Source: Luscinia megarhynchos (Eukaryota; Chordata; Aves; Passeriformes; Turdidae). From it: a DNA stretch of 64,000 nucleotides. The position numbers and the translations under genes were made by a program. The notes under the pieces are model-generated. The model was not told the DNA's origin, made no database searches, and saw nothing but the letters and a program-made list of their open reading frames with translations. Below are positions 26,490-38,982 of the stretch, piece after piece (the stretch's first letter is position 1; each line of letters starts with the position of its first letter). The stretch is taken from contig JAPFBE010000032.1 of the NCBI GenBank assembly GCA_034336665.1, positions 620,001 through 684,000 on the forward strand, read 5' to 3'.

Positions 26490-27880
26490 GAGGGAAGATG
26501 TGTGCCAATGTCTTTACAAACAATTTGATGGATGTTAATGTCTTTGAAATGGGCCTTAATGTTTCTACTGACTTCGGGCAGCAGGTTTGTTACCGGGCTC
26601 AGATAGCTTGGCTCCTGAAACAGACAAGGGTCTGCACAAGCCTGAACTTCTGGACTTTGAAGGGAAATGCCAGGTTCAAAGGGGGATGTGAGATGTTACA
26701 TAGTGATTCCTGTCATTATAATCAATATAAACAAGAATACTGAATCCAAAGTAAAGCATAGACATGAGACACAGGAAAATCTAATTTCATTATATTTGTT
26801 TAAATCATTCGTTATAAATTGTTGATTTTGCTTTTTTATGTATTTTTATTATTTTGTCACTATAATCATGAATTGTATCCACTTTTTATGTATAAGGAAA
26901 ACGTGAGCTTGTTTAAACAGAAGCAGGCTTGTCCCTACTGTTGCCTGCTTGCTAAGAATGTAACCTGAGAACATGTTCGAGCCCTGTTCCTTATCAACGA
27001 ACTAATAAATTGCCTTATTGATTGACCTATCAAATTGTGGTAAGTAATTTATAACAGTATCATTATAGAAATACACCATAGGATCAATACAAACAAAAAT
27101 ACTGAATTCAAAGTAAATCATGAACATGAGACACAGGAAAATATAATGATTTCATTATATTTGTTTAAATAACTTTGCTGTGAATTGTTGGCTTTTATTT
27201 TTATGTATTTTTTTATTTGCCACTATAATTATGAATTGTATCCACTTTTTATGTATAAGGAAACGCGGGCTTGTGCGAGCAGGAACAGACTTGTTACTGC
27301 TGTTACCTGCTTGCTAGGAGTGTAACCTGACAACATGTTCGAGCCTTGTCCAGACCTGGTGGGGGCTTGTGGCCACTGCCGCTTGAGTGCTAGCCAACAT
27401 GTTAGGGCTTGCTCAGACTTGTACCCCAGCACACTGAGTATGTCACAGCCCACCAAGAAACTGCCTATAAAAGGGGCAGTGACCAAAGGTGAGACAGACG
27501 TGTTGGTGGAGCGCGGACTCCCCACGTCCCCAGCGCTGCTTGCCCGTTCCTTATCAACGAATTAATAAATTGCCTTATTGATTGACCTACCCGATTTTGG
27601 TGAGTAATATATAACAGGGATATGTGGTAGGCGATTCGGGAAGGCTGTACCTTCCTAGTACCTCAGCCAATGGGGAAAGGAAGAGGGCAACGTGCGGCCA
27701 GGAGTTTAGGTTAAAAGGGGGACTGCGTCCCCCTGAAACCGAGAGAGAAAACCCCGCGGATGTGTGCACCTACGGACCCTCTCCTTTTATTCGAATAAAG
27801 TTACAGGACTCCTCTGTCTCCTTTTTGGACATAAACCTCTGCCTTTTGTGGATTTTCCTGGCAGCAAGATTGTCAGATTA
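26490..27880 (+). mobile_element. Host LTR interrupted by copies B/C
   Basis: Its left part (26490-26686) and right part (27617-27880) rejoin to match the uninterrupted copy at 22465-22775. The right part adds a TTTATTCGAATAAAGTTAC segment with an AATAAA near 27793 and a U5-like end. Its own target duplication was not found. It lies upstream of the SUB1 island in sense orientation. Confidence 0.7.
26687..27616 (+). mobile_element. Two tandem LTRs (copies B and C) with one 4-bp TSD
   Basis: The insert is flanked by GGGA at 26683-26686 and 27617-27620. Copy B (26687-27056) has a complete start and end but lacks about 215 bases including the TATA box. Copy C (27057-27616) lacks the first ~30 bases but keeps TATAAAA (27466-27472) and AATAAA (27564-27569). 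Both end in TATAACA, like copy A. Confidence 0.85.
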
Positions 27881-27999
27881 TATTTTCAAGGGTTTTTGCT
27901 TGGAGAGATTTTAAAAAGTAACTCTTTAGAACAGAAACTGACATGTATTTCTTAACGTCTTTTCCCCAGCACTTCAGACGTGCATTTGACCCAAGGTGA

Positions 28000-28458
28000 C
28001 TGCCAAGCTTAGGAGCCATAAGGCTCACCCGTTCCTCAAACGCAAAGCCTGTCAGCAAGAAAAAACGCAAGTCACACGATGAGAGAAAGAGGAACCGGCA
28101 CTTTTCTCAACAGTGCCTCTACGTGCTGCGGTTTCAGTATGCAAAATCAACGCAGCTACACCACTTCAGAGCGTTTCCTCTCCTTCCCTCAGGCACGGCT
28201 GCAGGCGGGGAGGTTCTAAATGAGATCGAGGAACCGCTGCAGCGTGCAAAAGAAAACTATTTACAGATTTATTTTTAAGGGTTCCTTTTAGATATTAGGG
28301 GCCCTCCTCTCGGTCCCCTCTCACAGCCATCAAGTGGAGTGCAGGCCTTCCCTCAGCGAGTCTGCAGTCCTGACGGGGCCTGGCTCCAGGTAGGGCCCTG
28401 CCGTCGGTCCCATAGGGCTCCCTCGATTGGAATGATGCGGCTGACTAGTCCCATGGAA

Positions 28459-28501
<43 letters not shown>

Positions 28502-29200
28502 CTGTCCTAGCCGGGGCGGGGGAGGTAGGAAACGGTTAAAAATGTACGCGTCCCCGTTAAGCCCCTCCTCCTGCTCCCTCCCACGTGGTGCAGGGCTGGG
28601 GCGGGGATTCTGCGATGAATCTCTTCTGTTTCTGTCGTGGTGTAGAGGAGCTGTGTGCCAAGTGAGACGTGAGCATTTGGGTTCTTTTGCGTGTTTGGTT
28701 AGGGTTGTTGCCGTGTTCTCTTTCTTCCAACCATAAGGGCGCTCGGCATTTCCTAGCCTGATGTGGGAGAAGCGCGCTGGGTAACCGTGTGGTGAGGCTT
28801 TCCCTTTACCTCGAGTGTCCGCTATGCTCTGTGGGAGAAATGCCCTGTCGTGGAGCGGGAGTACGAGCCGCTGCCATGTTGGGGGAGGCAAAGAGGATTT
28901 GAGTGAGGGAGAAAATGGTGGTGGGGAACCGCCCAGCTCCATTCACCCCGCACCGGGATCAGGCCCTGTCCGCTGACGACCCCCAATTTTTTTTTAATGT
29001 GTGTGTTGTGTTGTCTTTCCTTCACCGCCGGTAACCTGCATCCTTTTTGCTTCCACCCTGCCCTGGGAGAACCTGGGTGTTCTTGCCCGCGCCCCCCTGC
29101 TGGGCCCTCGCTCCTTTCCCTTGGGGGGCAACACAAGCCGTAGAAAAGAGGAAGCAGGGAGGAAAATGGCGACAGGCATCCGCCTGTCTGGTGTTCCTAG
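28000..29200 (+). promoter_or_regulatory. SUB1 CpG-rich promoter region and probable non-coding exon 1
   Basis: GC content and CpG frequency rise sharply here compared with both sides. SUB1 has a non-coding first exon in other vertebrates, and the first coding exon starts with a splice acceptor at 30530, so exon 1 must lie upstream, most likely in this island. I could not fix its ends or donor. The island contains a 35-T homopolymer at 28463-28497. Confidence 0.55.
28463..28497. repeat. 35-base T homopolymer
   Basis: An uninterrupted run of T sits in the GC-rich SUB1 promoter region. There is no flanking retroposon body on either side that would explain it as a poly(A) tail, and avian CR1 elements do not make poly(A) tails. 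Length may be unreliable because such runs are hard to sequence. Confidence 0.95.
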
Positions 29201-30531
29201 TTCATACTCGCTTGTCTTTCTCATGTTACTTTCCCTTGTCTTCGCTTGTCCCGTCTTATTCCATCCTTGCTCTCCCCGGTGCTTCGGTGTCCTCATGCTC
29301 TGCTTGCTAGTTTCTCATGAGGGGACACCCACCTCACCCCATTTTTCTTTAGTTTCCGCTCCCATCTTCCTCCATATTGTTACTCTCCCTTCTTGATGCG
29401 GACTCTGGAGTCTCTGCAGGTGTCCCGCCCTCCGCGTATCAGACTTTTCTTGTTTGGCTGCCCTATTTCATGTCATCGCTGTGCTTATTTTTGCATTGTC
29501 CTGTTCCAGCTCTCCTCTGCCTGCCTCCGTCCTGTAGTGTGGTTTATGTGTGCTTCCCATACCCTGTTTCATTTTCAGTGCTATAGCTTCTATTGTTGTG
29601 CTCCAAACTATTACGACAGAATTTACTCTACTTTAGAACCTCATTTGATCCGTTATTATTATTCAGACTGTTTTTTCCTTTGCACAGTTTATTTTATTGC
29701 CAGTTTAAAAACTCTGCTATTCCTTTTTCTTTCCTGAGGTATGCTTCTTTAATACTTTATTAGCCTTTCCTAGCTAGTTTATTTTGTAGAGTTTCTCCCT
29801 GTGATGCTTCTTTTTATTCTGAAATCGCAAACGAGCTATTTATTTGTTAGTTTTTAGTAGCAGGCAAGATGTTCAACTGCTGTATCTAATCATGCTTGCG
29901 TACTAGAGAGATGTAGAAGTTCACCTGGCAGCATGCATCAAGGAAAGTTGAGTGTTCACTTGTCTAGTAAATGAATATATTCTAGTGACTGATGTGGTAA
30001 AGTGGCAATGGAAATATTAATTGCAGTACTGTAGTTCTCTGTAACAGATATTTTCAGACTTGTATTACTGATGAGAACTTCAGCTTCATCTGTGACAACT
30101 ATGCAGCTCTTACTTGCAATTTCAACTAGGCAAAATGCTCATGTAAGAATATATGTAGGGTTCAGGCCTTAATTGTTTGTATTTATGAATGTTATGTTGA
30201 GAATTCATCTACACACAAGTTTTGTATTGCTTTTTTTTTTTTCATTATAGTATCTACCATACCTGGGAGAATATGAAACAGGTGAAAAATTGTCCTTTTG
30301 TAAGCAGTTCAGAATCTAAAATACTGCATATAAGGCAGTCCCAGCAAAAAGGGAAAGTGTATTTGTGATTACATCTACAATGTGTATTAAAGGTTATATG
30401 AAAAGGCAGGAATATCTTCAGTAGGGTTTTGAATAAGATGAGCCTTTACAAACAAGTTTGAAGATGGCTTTCTAGCCATAATGGGATGTATTCCTTGTAT
30501 AGTGTTCTCATGTTATCTTTCTCTTCCTAGA
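29201..30531. other. SUB1 intron 1, probable
   Basis: T-rich sequence between the CpG island and the first coding exon. GC content falls steadily. No repeat recognised. Confidence 0.55.
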
Positions 30532-30603
30532 ATGCCTAAGTCAAAGGAACTTGTGTCTTCAAGCTCATCTGCCAGTGATTCAGATAGTGAAGTTGACAAA
30601 AAG
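30532..30603 (+). CDS. SUB1: SUB1 coding exon 1 (Ser-rich N-terminus)
   Basis: A 24-codon exon encoding MPKSKELVSSSSSASDSDSE then VDKK. The Ser/Asp-rich segment is the casein kinase II target region of PC4. The acceptor is TTCCTAG|A one base before the ATG, so the start codon is nearly at the exon edge; donor AAAAAG|GTGAAC. Confidence 0.97.
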
Positions 30604-32257
30604 GTGAACATTATATGCAGTTTATAACTACTGTATTGACTGTTATATTTCAGGCTGGAATTAAGGAATTAGTTGAATGTTATGTCACAAAATGCATGTC
30701 ATTCCATATGATTTATCTGACACTTAAACCCCAAACACCCCCTCCCAACCCCAAACCAAACTCTAACAAAACCCACCCCCCAAGATTATGGTTTGTGTGG
30801 ATGCTTTTTGCTTTGCAGTACACTTTTTTCTGAAGATGCATTTTGCTTCATGTTTTTCTGTATGATATATCTAGCCACAAGCTTTCTGGAATTCTTTGCT
30901 GATTTGTGGCAAGTAATAGAATGCTTCTGTATAAGCTGCCTCTGGTGGCAAGAATTTGAACTAATTTTGAGAACACTCCCCCACCGTCATTTTGATATCT
31001 GGATTACTTGCAAGTCCAAAACAAAAATCTCCACTTGCCTTGTCATCCATGTGCCACTTGCTTATCTCACTCACATTCTTTTTTTATGTTTCAGAGTCTC
31101 ATGTTTACTGTAATACCATTTGCTAGTTTCTCACTTAAAAGCAGAGCCAACTGGAATGTTTTTGAGTTGATAATTTTAGCATTAACTGTTTTAAATGTAT
31201 AAATGTAATGTTTTCATTTATTTTAATAGTTATTTAATTTATACATTTGTATAGATGTGTTAGTCATTGCAAACAAATTGAATACAACAGTCCATTTGTC
31301 TTAAGAAATGCTAGGTGGTAATGAAGACATTGGGTCTTTTAGTGTGGTTTGGAAAGAGTCTGATTTACTGAATTGGTTCAAATGTGAAAATGTGACTTGG
31401 TTGCACCTAGCAAATTAGGTATTTTGTGAAATCTTAATATAAGAGAAAATGATCAGGTGATTGTTATTGTTGAGGAAATGTATTTCTGATAAGGCATAGT
31501 CTAACAATCAACTTCAGTGGGTAGTAAGGTAGTTGGTTTTGTTGGTTTTTTTCCTATGACAACTTCCCATATTTTTTTGAGCTTTTTGTCTTTAAAAGAG
31601 GTTATCTACAATATGATTCTAGGAGGCGAGAATAATTTTTATTATCTTTGTATTCTTTCTTTATGGTGGACATGATTCCTATATAACCATTAGTGAAAAT
31701 GTAGAACGCTCTGTAGCATCTGCTAACAAAGTAATCTGATTTGCAGGTGATATCGCAGGAATGTTTTAAAAACATGTTTAGTTTATCATGCTATGAACAG
31801 AGATTGGACTTCAATTAAAGAAATTCTCTTGGATTTGATTTTTCAGATCCTTTTTTTCATTATCTTACCTTCTTTTTTTTTTATTTACCAGAGTTGTTAG
31901 CTGTTCCTCATTTTTCATTGCACTTTCTGGATAATGAAGCTTCTATCAGACTTTAAAATTTTAATTAAAACTGACAGTATTACTGCACAAAGAAAGTAGA
32001 TGTTTTGAAATGTATTTTGATCTAATTAATTCCTCTTTAAAGCCAAATTATTATGGTAAGCTTTGCTGGGAACAGAAATAGGCTCATTTGAAGACTTTTC
32101 TTTTTGTTCCAGTCTAAATGTACAGTATTGGATTCCTGCCTTCGCAGGAGGACGGTGTTACTATGTACTGCATAATAGTAGTTTGTGACTTCTAACATAA
32201 ACTCTTTTTATAACTTATGAGTTGTGGTTCATGAATTTTTTTTATTCTTGCTCCAAG
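30604..32257. other. SUB1 intron 2
   Basis: Intron with a C/A-rich patch (30725-30785). No transposon recognised. Confidence 0.65.
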
Positions 32258-32377
32258 GCAAAGCGGATAAAGCAAGTAGCTCCAGAAAAGCCCGTTAAGA
32301 AACAAAAGACTGGTGAAAGTTCAAAAGGTGCAGCTTCTTCTAAGCAAAGCAGTAACAGAGATGAGAATATGTTTCAG
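32258..32377 (+). CDS. SUB1: SUB1 coding exon 2 (Lys-rich linker)
   Basis: A 40-codon exon, residues 25-64, [20 protein letters not shown] followed by a Ser/Lys-rich stretch and RDENMFQ. The basic segment is the nuclear-localising, coactivator-essential part of PC4. Acceptor CTCCAAG|GCA is a weak polypyrimidine site; donor TTTCAG|GTAAAA. Human has LKRKK where this has AKRIK, so this exon varies more than the others. Confidence 0.96.
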
Positions 32378-32962
32378 GTAAAATTGATGACTCTCTTAGA
32401 GCCTGGTTAAGGTAACCATTTACTTAATAATCTTTATAAATTTTATGAGGCTATGTGGATATCATGATAGCATAGTGCTTGGTCTCCTGAAATCTTGGCT
32501 GAAGGGGATTATGATGCTAGCATGCAGCTGAGATGCTGAGAAAAAGCACTGTTAGGTTTCAATAGAGTAAAAGAATCAGAGTTGTGGTAATTGATTCTAA
32601 CCCTCATGTCTTTGCATGTGGTAATTCTCTGGGTAGTCATTTTGCCTGTAAATATTAGATCAGGACAGTCTTGGAAACCCAAAATATGGACTCTTAATTC
32701 CTGTTTAGCTAGGTCAAGGGAACTTGGCTACTGTCTTCTAAGACAGTGTCTTGGAATAAGTGTTGCCTGTTCCTTTATGATGCAGGTTTTTCTCACTGAA
32801 AATCAAAAAAAAAATATTGCAATTTTTGACATTGTCAAAATAGGATGAATGTACGTTTTTTCATTACCCAGAAACATTTGTGAGTTCAGGGTATTGCATA
32901 TCCTGGGATTAGCTGAGAAAGCAATGTATGCTGAAAGCTGTGGAAGAATATGCATAGCTCAG

Positions 32963-33866
32963 TGTCTTTGGAAGACAGGTGTCTGCTAGGGAAGGCAGGA
33001 GCCTCCCTTGGAATGAAAAAGATAAACCTCCTCCCTCCAAATTATCATAATTTTGAAATTAAGAGGCTCTCAGGCAAAGATATGAGAAAAGGAATAACAG
33101 TTCTTTACTAGTATGTATAATAAAGCAAACAACAACAACTATGGCATTAACAACAAACAGAACCAGGAACCCAGTAACAGCCTTCTTGGCCGCAGGCACT
33201 TTCCCCTTTGGTGCAGTTCAGGTCACAGACGGCAGGGGTGCTGGTGGCTCCCGGTGAACAGGGCAGGTGCGATGATTCCCCGCAGCTGCAGGGGGTGCTG
33301 TAGCGCGAGCTCAGGGAGTACGTGGTAATGGCAGCTTGGCCAAGACGGGAAGGGATGGAAGAGAGGCTTTGCTTCACAAACCCCTTGGGGCAGTTGATCT
33401 CAGTGCCCCAGCAGGACTCTGAGGAGCACCAAGCTGGAATGGCAGGAATAAGCCAAAATCCTGGGGTGATAGACGAGACATATCAGGAGCTCTGTGGCAG
33501 TAGCTGGAACTGCGGGATGTCCCAACAGGGCAGGGGGTGCGGGGTTACAGTGTAGAGAAACCCAGAGCAGTGCTGAAGAAACGGTGGGACTGGGACAGCG
33601 GCAGCCCTGCTCTGAGCAGGGCAGGGAGAGGTGAGCTCAGGATTCCTGGGCACACGAGCAGATGGTGATATGTCCCTGTTTTTGTGAGGTAGGTGTTAAT
33701 AAGGTCCCAGTTATGTGGCTGCTCTCACGAGCAGAGGCTCATCCCCAGAGCAGAAGAAACAGCTCCAGGCTGGATTACTACCCAGTAGTTAGTGTGTCCT
33801 AGCAACTTATGGAAAAAAATTCTATAGGTAAAAAGCAACAAAAGAAAAGAAACCTTACCCCAAACA
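32963..33866 (-). mobile_element. ERVL-family solo LTR in SUB1 intron 3 (TSD CTCAG)
   Basis: The plus strand reads TGTCTTTGGAAGACAGG ... CCTTACCCCAAACA, flanked by CTCAG at 32958-32962 and 33867-33871. The opening block (GACAGGTGTCTGCTA, CTCCCTCCAAATTAT, GGCTCTCAGGCAAAG) recurs at 53258 and 57798, where the second copy is the 3' LTR of a minus-strand ERVL, which sets the orientation. Confidence 0.87.
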
Positions 33867-33871
33867 CTCAG

Positions 33872-35354
33872 AATTCCTTTTTTAGGGGTATGAATCAAGA
33901 CTTATTAAATGTCTGACTAGCTGGCTTGAAAGGGGCAGAGAATGAGAAAGGGACTTAAATTCTTAGAGACTTTGATTCTTAAGTTTGTGAAATGTTATGT
34001 GATAGGTGCCTGATAAGATGGTTCCATCTCTGAGTAAGGTAAAATAAATGGTTTTGGGCTGCAGCTGTGCAAAGTAATATTTGGGGGGAAACTAGTGAAG
34101 GTCTATGTCAATTTTTTACTTTCCTCTGCATATATAGTTGGACAAAGAGCCTCAGTTTAAGACCCTGGGCATAACTGCTTGGACTTGTCCATTGAAGAAA
34201 GAATATAATACTTTTAGTTCTGCTAGGGCATGCTTTGATCCATGTATGAAAAATGATATAGTATCTCCTACATCTAATAAGGGGAATGCATTTAGAACTC
34301 AAACATGGCATAAAGCCTTTAAGTTTGGGATTTTTTTGTAATAGGTTCAGAAATTGCAGCCTTGAGGAAAAGTTAATTTTAATGCCCTCCCAATGAAAAA
34401 AAAGGAGAAAAAACAAAAAACAAAGCAGCATAACAAACCACCATAACCAAACCAACCAAAGCAAAAAAACTTTCAAATAAAAGCAAAAGTATTTGTGCGC
34501 TCTGATTTTTCAAACTTTTTTGACACAAGGTAATAAGTTACTAAAAACAGACAGTAGAGGACACGTATTACTCTAAGAGCAGGATTCTTCCAGTCTTGAC
34601 TACAAGACAGAAAAAAATTTCAGTATCACCCTGACCTAAACCATCAGTGTTCTTAAGTTTCTGCCTGCCTTTAGTTACTCAACAAGTATTTTTAGATTGT
34701 TTGTTGTGTTATGTGCATTCTTTTTTCATGCAACATCAGCTTAAGCGTGTTAACGAAGATGCATCTGTTTCAGTGTAGAAATAGCACTGTACGTCTGAGG
34801 ATGCTTCCCCTCTCTCCTTTCTATCCAAGAGAGCATGCTAGAAGATCTAGTTGCATGATAATTTTGTAGGTATTATTTTGTTTGTTCTAGGAATATTAAT
34901 AATACTAGAATCTCTCTGCTTCCCCATGGTAATAAAAATGATGTGTGTGGAAGTGATTTTGCAGCATAACTTACAAGTGTGTCTTCTGTTGATAGAAATG
35001 AGGCTGTAAAGCCTTGTATGATAGAAATTCTGTGGCATCCATATTGTGTGTGGGAATGATAGCAGCTGACATGAAACTAAGGTTTGCTGTTCTACACCTT
35101 TGGGCTATGTTCTTAAAGTATACAGCTTCCTTTAATATTGAACTCATTGTGACTGCTGTATTTAGAAGATTAAGTGTTTTCATAAAGATCTACACGTGAT
35201 TATTTTTGTTTGAAACTAATGTCGGTATAATGATATTCTTGAAATTTATTATGAAGAATAAAATAATTGTAAGAAGAAGGGAATTAAGTATAAGAGACCA
35301 GGTATTTTTTATTTATTTGCATCATGATCTTTTTAGATTTTATAGATAGCCTAG
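33872..35354. other. SUB1 intron 3, between solo LTR and ERVK
   Basis: AT-rich intron. Low-complexity A-rich patch near 34390-34470. No gene recognised. Confidence 0.6.
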
Positions 35355-35706
35355 TGTCACTGTTGGGGCGGATACGACATATGAAAGGATGCACTACATT
35401 TCAGAAGGCTAAAATCCATTTATTACAACAGCATGCTGTCTTTTATACACTCTACAAAGACTACACTTTATTCATTGGTTACAATAGATCAAAATAACAT
35501 TCATTGGTGCAGAACCGTCTCCACCACTGTTTTTCACAAAACTTTTCTAAAAATACTTTTCTCAGCTGGAGATTTCTTCTTGCTTATCTTCTTCTCCTTC
35601 CTCTCTTCTCAGTCTCCATACCAACGACCTTGCTAAAATTCCTTTCAGAAGTAAACCTTATCAATTAACTCTCTCTGGCTCACAGACCAGATGTAAGCCC
35701 CTTCCA
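35355..35706 (-). mobile_element. ERVK 3' LTR
   Basis: The plus strand runs TGTCACTGTTGGGGCGG ... GCCCCTTCCA. It differs from the 5' copy at many visible positions, so the insertion is old. AATTTCCCC followed by nine T on its right is the reversed polypurine tract. The left flank (GCCTAG) has no matching repeat at the right end. Confidence 0.8.
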
Positions 35707-36482
35707 TAATTTCCCCTTTTTTTTTATTTATTTAAACCAAAAATGCAGCTGCCAAGGATTTTTCAGGGCCCTTGCAAAAATCCAAGCAGACAGCAGGGGA
35801 ACAAAGCAATACCTCAACTTGCAACGAAACCATTCAACTATTCCCATCTTCAAATTTAGAATATTCCCGTAAACTGACCCATTGTGATCTGACAAGTCCA
35901 TACAATACATACTCTCAGAATCCTGGCATCCATAACCATGCACTAACAAAAAAAATACACTGACAAGGCACGTAGAAAATGAATTTTCAAATACTGTTAC
36001 AGACTCTGCAATCCCTTGATGACACATTTGTGGCAGAACGATACCTTCACTTTTGGTTAAATAAATTTTCCTCCACATAGAGTTATATTTTGTGGCCAAA
36101 AGACCAAGTCATCTGTCCAGTCACCAATTAGAACTAAGCAGCATCCACTTAACTTTACAACTGGCCACTGCTATCATAATGGACAACCAACGTAGTTGCT
36201 TAAGGTGTGGACTTTTAGCTACTAATTCAACACCCTTATGCAAAAGCAGTACCTCTCCCCTAGGTCCATTAAGTTCCACTGTACGTTGGGACAGTAAATG
36301 CTATGTGAAGGAAAATGGTACAAGACACATTACTCAGTACTGCCAATCTCTCTGTAGAGGAATACAAAGAACTAAAGGTAACATCCACCAATTTAAATTT
36401 GGGTTTTCAGCCTGAGTCAGTATCCCCCTTTACTTTGCCCTAAGTGATCATTTTCACAGCTTGTTCTTTAAAAGTCCATGCT

Positions 36483-37262
36483 TCAAACCACCTGGTGGCT
36501 GTTGGCTCCCATGCATTCTGCTCCAGTTATGGGACCATCCATCCTTTTCCTTCTAGTGTGCACCAAGTACGGCTTAACACAGCAAGCAGCAACCCAACGA
36601 GGACCATTCTCTGTCAAAACACAAGCATACCCTCTTACCCACGTTATTAATTCCACTGGGCCAGTCCGCATTCCAGTAATTGAATCCTTAACCCATACCT
36701 TAACATCCTTATGAAAATTTTGCTGTTTAGATTTTAGAGAAGAAAAACGATGAAATATAGGAGACAACTGTGAATCAGGTGAAGGACACAAGAAGTTTAA
36801 CACATAAACAGCTTTATCTAATTTCACTTGTCATGGCTCCCATTGCATTCCCCCTTTTCATTTTTGAATCTCATGCTTCAAAACACCAAGAGCGCATTCA
36901 ATAATTTCTTGGCCTGTCGGGGTATGGGGAATAATTGGTAGAATGTTCAACACCCCAGGCATGAAATAATTTTTGCAATTTCTGTGAAACATATGCTTGG
37001 CCGTTATCTGTTTTTATATGCAAGGGAACACCTAAAATAGAAAAAACATGACAAAAATGATGAATAGCATGCTGAGCTGGTTCACCTGCAAATGCTGATG
37101 CAACTATGGCATGAGAAAAAGCATCAACTGTAACATGAGCATACTTTACACGATCAAATTCAGGCATTCTTGTAACATCAGTTTGCCGTTCTTGCAAAGG
37201 GAGTAAACTCCTGGGATTGGTAGCATAATATTGTGAAATATGAGTCATATGACAATCAGGAC
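36483..37262 (-). pseudogene. ERVK integrase, fragmented
   Basis: The end of the zinc-binding domain (CPDCHMTH) is at about 37262-37240. The core has an Asp in HVTVDAFSHA and the second in KTDNGQAYVS. The frame breaks near 36898, and the C-terminal DNA-binding domain (VWVKDSITGM, CVLTENGPRWV) is in 36827-36483. Sequence between 36480 and 35760 shows only short frames and no env motif. Confidence 0.87.
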
Positions 37263-37375
37263 AAGAAGAAATAATTTATTTTTTTCCCCTGAAAAGGAAT
37301 ATCCCTGGTTAAAGTCAAAATAGGGTGAGAAGGCATATGATACATTATTTGGCCCATAAAATAGGACAAAGCAGA

Positions 37376-38600
37376 TTACAATTCATGATGATTTTGAAAA
37401 CCCCATTTGAAATGCCATTGCTGTACAGGTATCACAATAGTTATAGGATCATGGCCTAAAATCTCATGACGTCTGCAACCTTTGATGACGATATCTGGAA
37501 AAAGGTGATGAAGTCCTGGAGCTGTTTTCTGGGATCTGAGAGATAAAAAATATTCACTCCAAAATATGCAGTTTATCTTCTCACTCATCATTCCATTGAC
37601 ACAGTATTCCACATTGTACTTCATGATCTTTTAAGATAAATAATTGCACTCCAACAGAAGGATCTATCCTATTAACAAATTTGCATGTCAAAGGTAGTTT
37701 AATTTCTGCTATAGCCTTTTCTGCTGCAGCAGTCAAGCATCTCTTATCAGTGGAAGAAGTAGTTCCTGATAGTAATTCAAATAAAGATTGCATTTGATGA
37801 TTAGTTATCCCTAAATATGACCTAATCCAACCTATTGCACCAACCAATTTCTGTACATCAGTAAGTTTCAACTTCAATGTCTAATTTGACAGGTTGAGGC
37901 ACAATCTGATTATTGGTTATTATCAACCCCAAATATTTCCAAGGCATCTGTTTCTGTACTTTCTCTGGGGCAATAATTAAGCCAAAAGTTTCCAAATTTA
38001 TGACAGCACATTGTTCAAGAGCTGACAATTGTTGTTCATTTTCGAATGCCAACAAGATATCATCCATATGATAGCAATACCAATTGCTAATTCTTTCGCA
38101 CCTTTGATAAGGCCTATGCCACAAACCATTGACAAATAGTTGGAGAATTTTTCATTTCCTAGGGTAGAACTTTCCACTGATATCTTTTGTTAGGTTCAGC
38201 ATGATTTAAAGAGGGCACAGTAAAAGCAAATTTTTCCTTATCTTGTTCAGCCAATGGAATAGTAAAAAAGCAGTCTTTTAAATCAATGATAATTATTTTC
38301 CATACTTGTGGAATCATTGTGGGTGTTGGAAGACCTAGGTGTAAAGCTCCCATTGTGGCCATCACAGCATTTATCTGCCGTAAATCATGCAAAAATCTCC
38401 ATTTTCCTCATTTATTTTTTATCAAAAAAACAGGGGTATTCCATGGGCTGAATGATTCTTCAATATGCCAAACTTGCAGCTGTTCTTCTACTAAATTTTG
38501 CAGGGCAGTAAGCTTTTCAATAAGGGGGGGCTACTGATCATTCCAGACAGGTTTATCTGTTAACCATGTCAAGGTTACAACTGGACACTTAAGACCCTGC
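37376..38600 (-). pseudogene. ERVK reverse transcriptase, fragmented
   Basis: RT is spread over several frames. [18 protein letters not shown] at about 38290 holds the first catalytic Asp. The catalytic box reads HMDD (38070-38059) instead of YMDD or similar, with both Asp kept. Thumb/connection sequence follows (37877-37581). Frameshifts near 38400, 38160 and 37860 and a stop after 37581 inactivate it. I see no clear RNase H between 37376 and 37260. Confidence 0.85.
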
Positions 38601-38617
38601 AGCACAGGTGGCCCTTG

Positions 38618-38976
38618 CTAAAAGCCTGTAGTGATTTTGACACCCCATTGAGATAAACAATCTTCTCCCCATAAATTATATAGGGTAGTGGTAACAGAAG
38701 GTCTGATGTTAGTTTCTTGGCCTTCAGGACACTTCACATTAATCACAACAGCAGACAGACCACCTACAGTTGCACTACCCAACCCTATGACTCCAAAATC
38801 TGCTCGAGTGAGGGGCCACGATGAAGGCCAAAAAAGCTGTGAAATGATAGTCACGTCTGCTCCCGTGTCAATCAAACCTGTGATAATTATGGTCTCTGGA
38901 TGATGTCCCTTGGCTGTGACAATGCTCTGTTCTTCCAGATGATGATCTGTCACTTTTTGAGTCCAAAATACTTGTG
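38618..38976 (-). pseudogene. ERVK protease
   Basis: The aspartic protease active site GLIDTGADVTIIS is intact, followed by VIGLGSATVGG-type flap sequence. The open frame begins artificially inside the nested element's LTR because that element was inserted just upstream of the protease. It ends with KITTGF and a stop before RT. Confidence 0.88.
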
Positions 38977-38982
38977 GTGCTC

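Noticed and set aside
21954..28500. A single shared bidirectional ZFR-SUB1 promoter
   Set aside because: The two CpG-rich regions are about 6 kb apart with LTRs between, so they are separate promoters here.
28445..28942. 165-codon minus-strand open frame ending in poly-Lys
   Set aside because: The Lys run is the 35-T homopolymer read backwards and the rest is CpG-island sequence without protein character.
35760..36480. ERVK env gene
   Set aside because: Only short frames on both strands; no signal peptide, furin site or transmembrane pattern that I could support.
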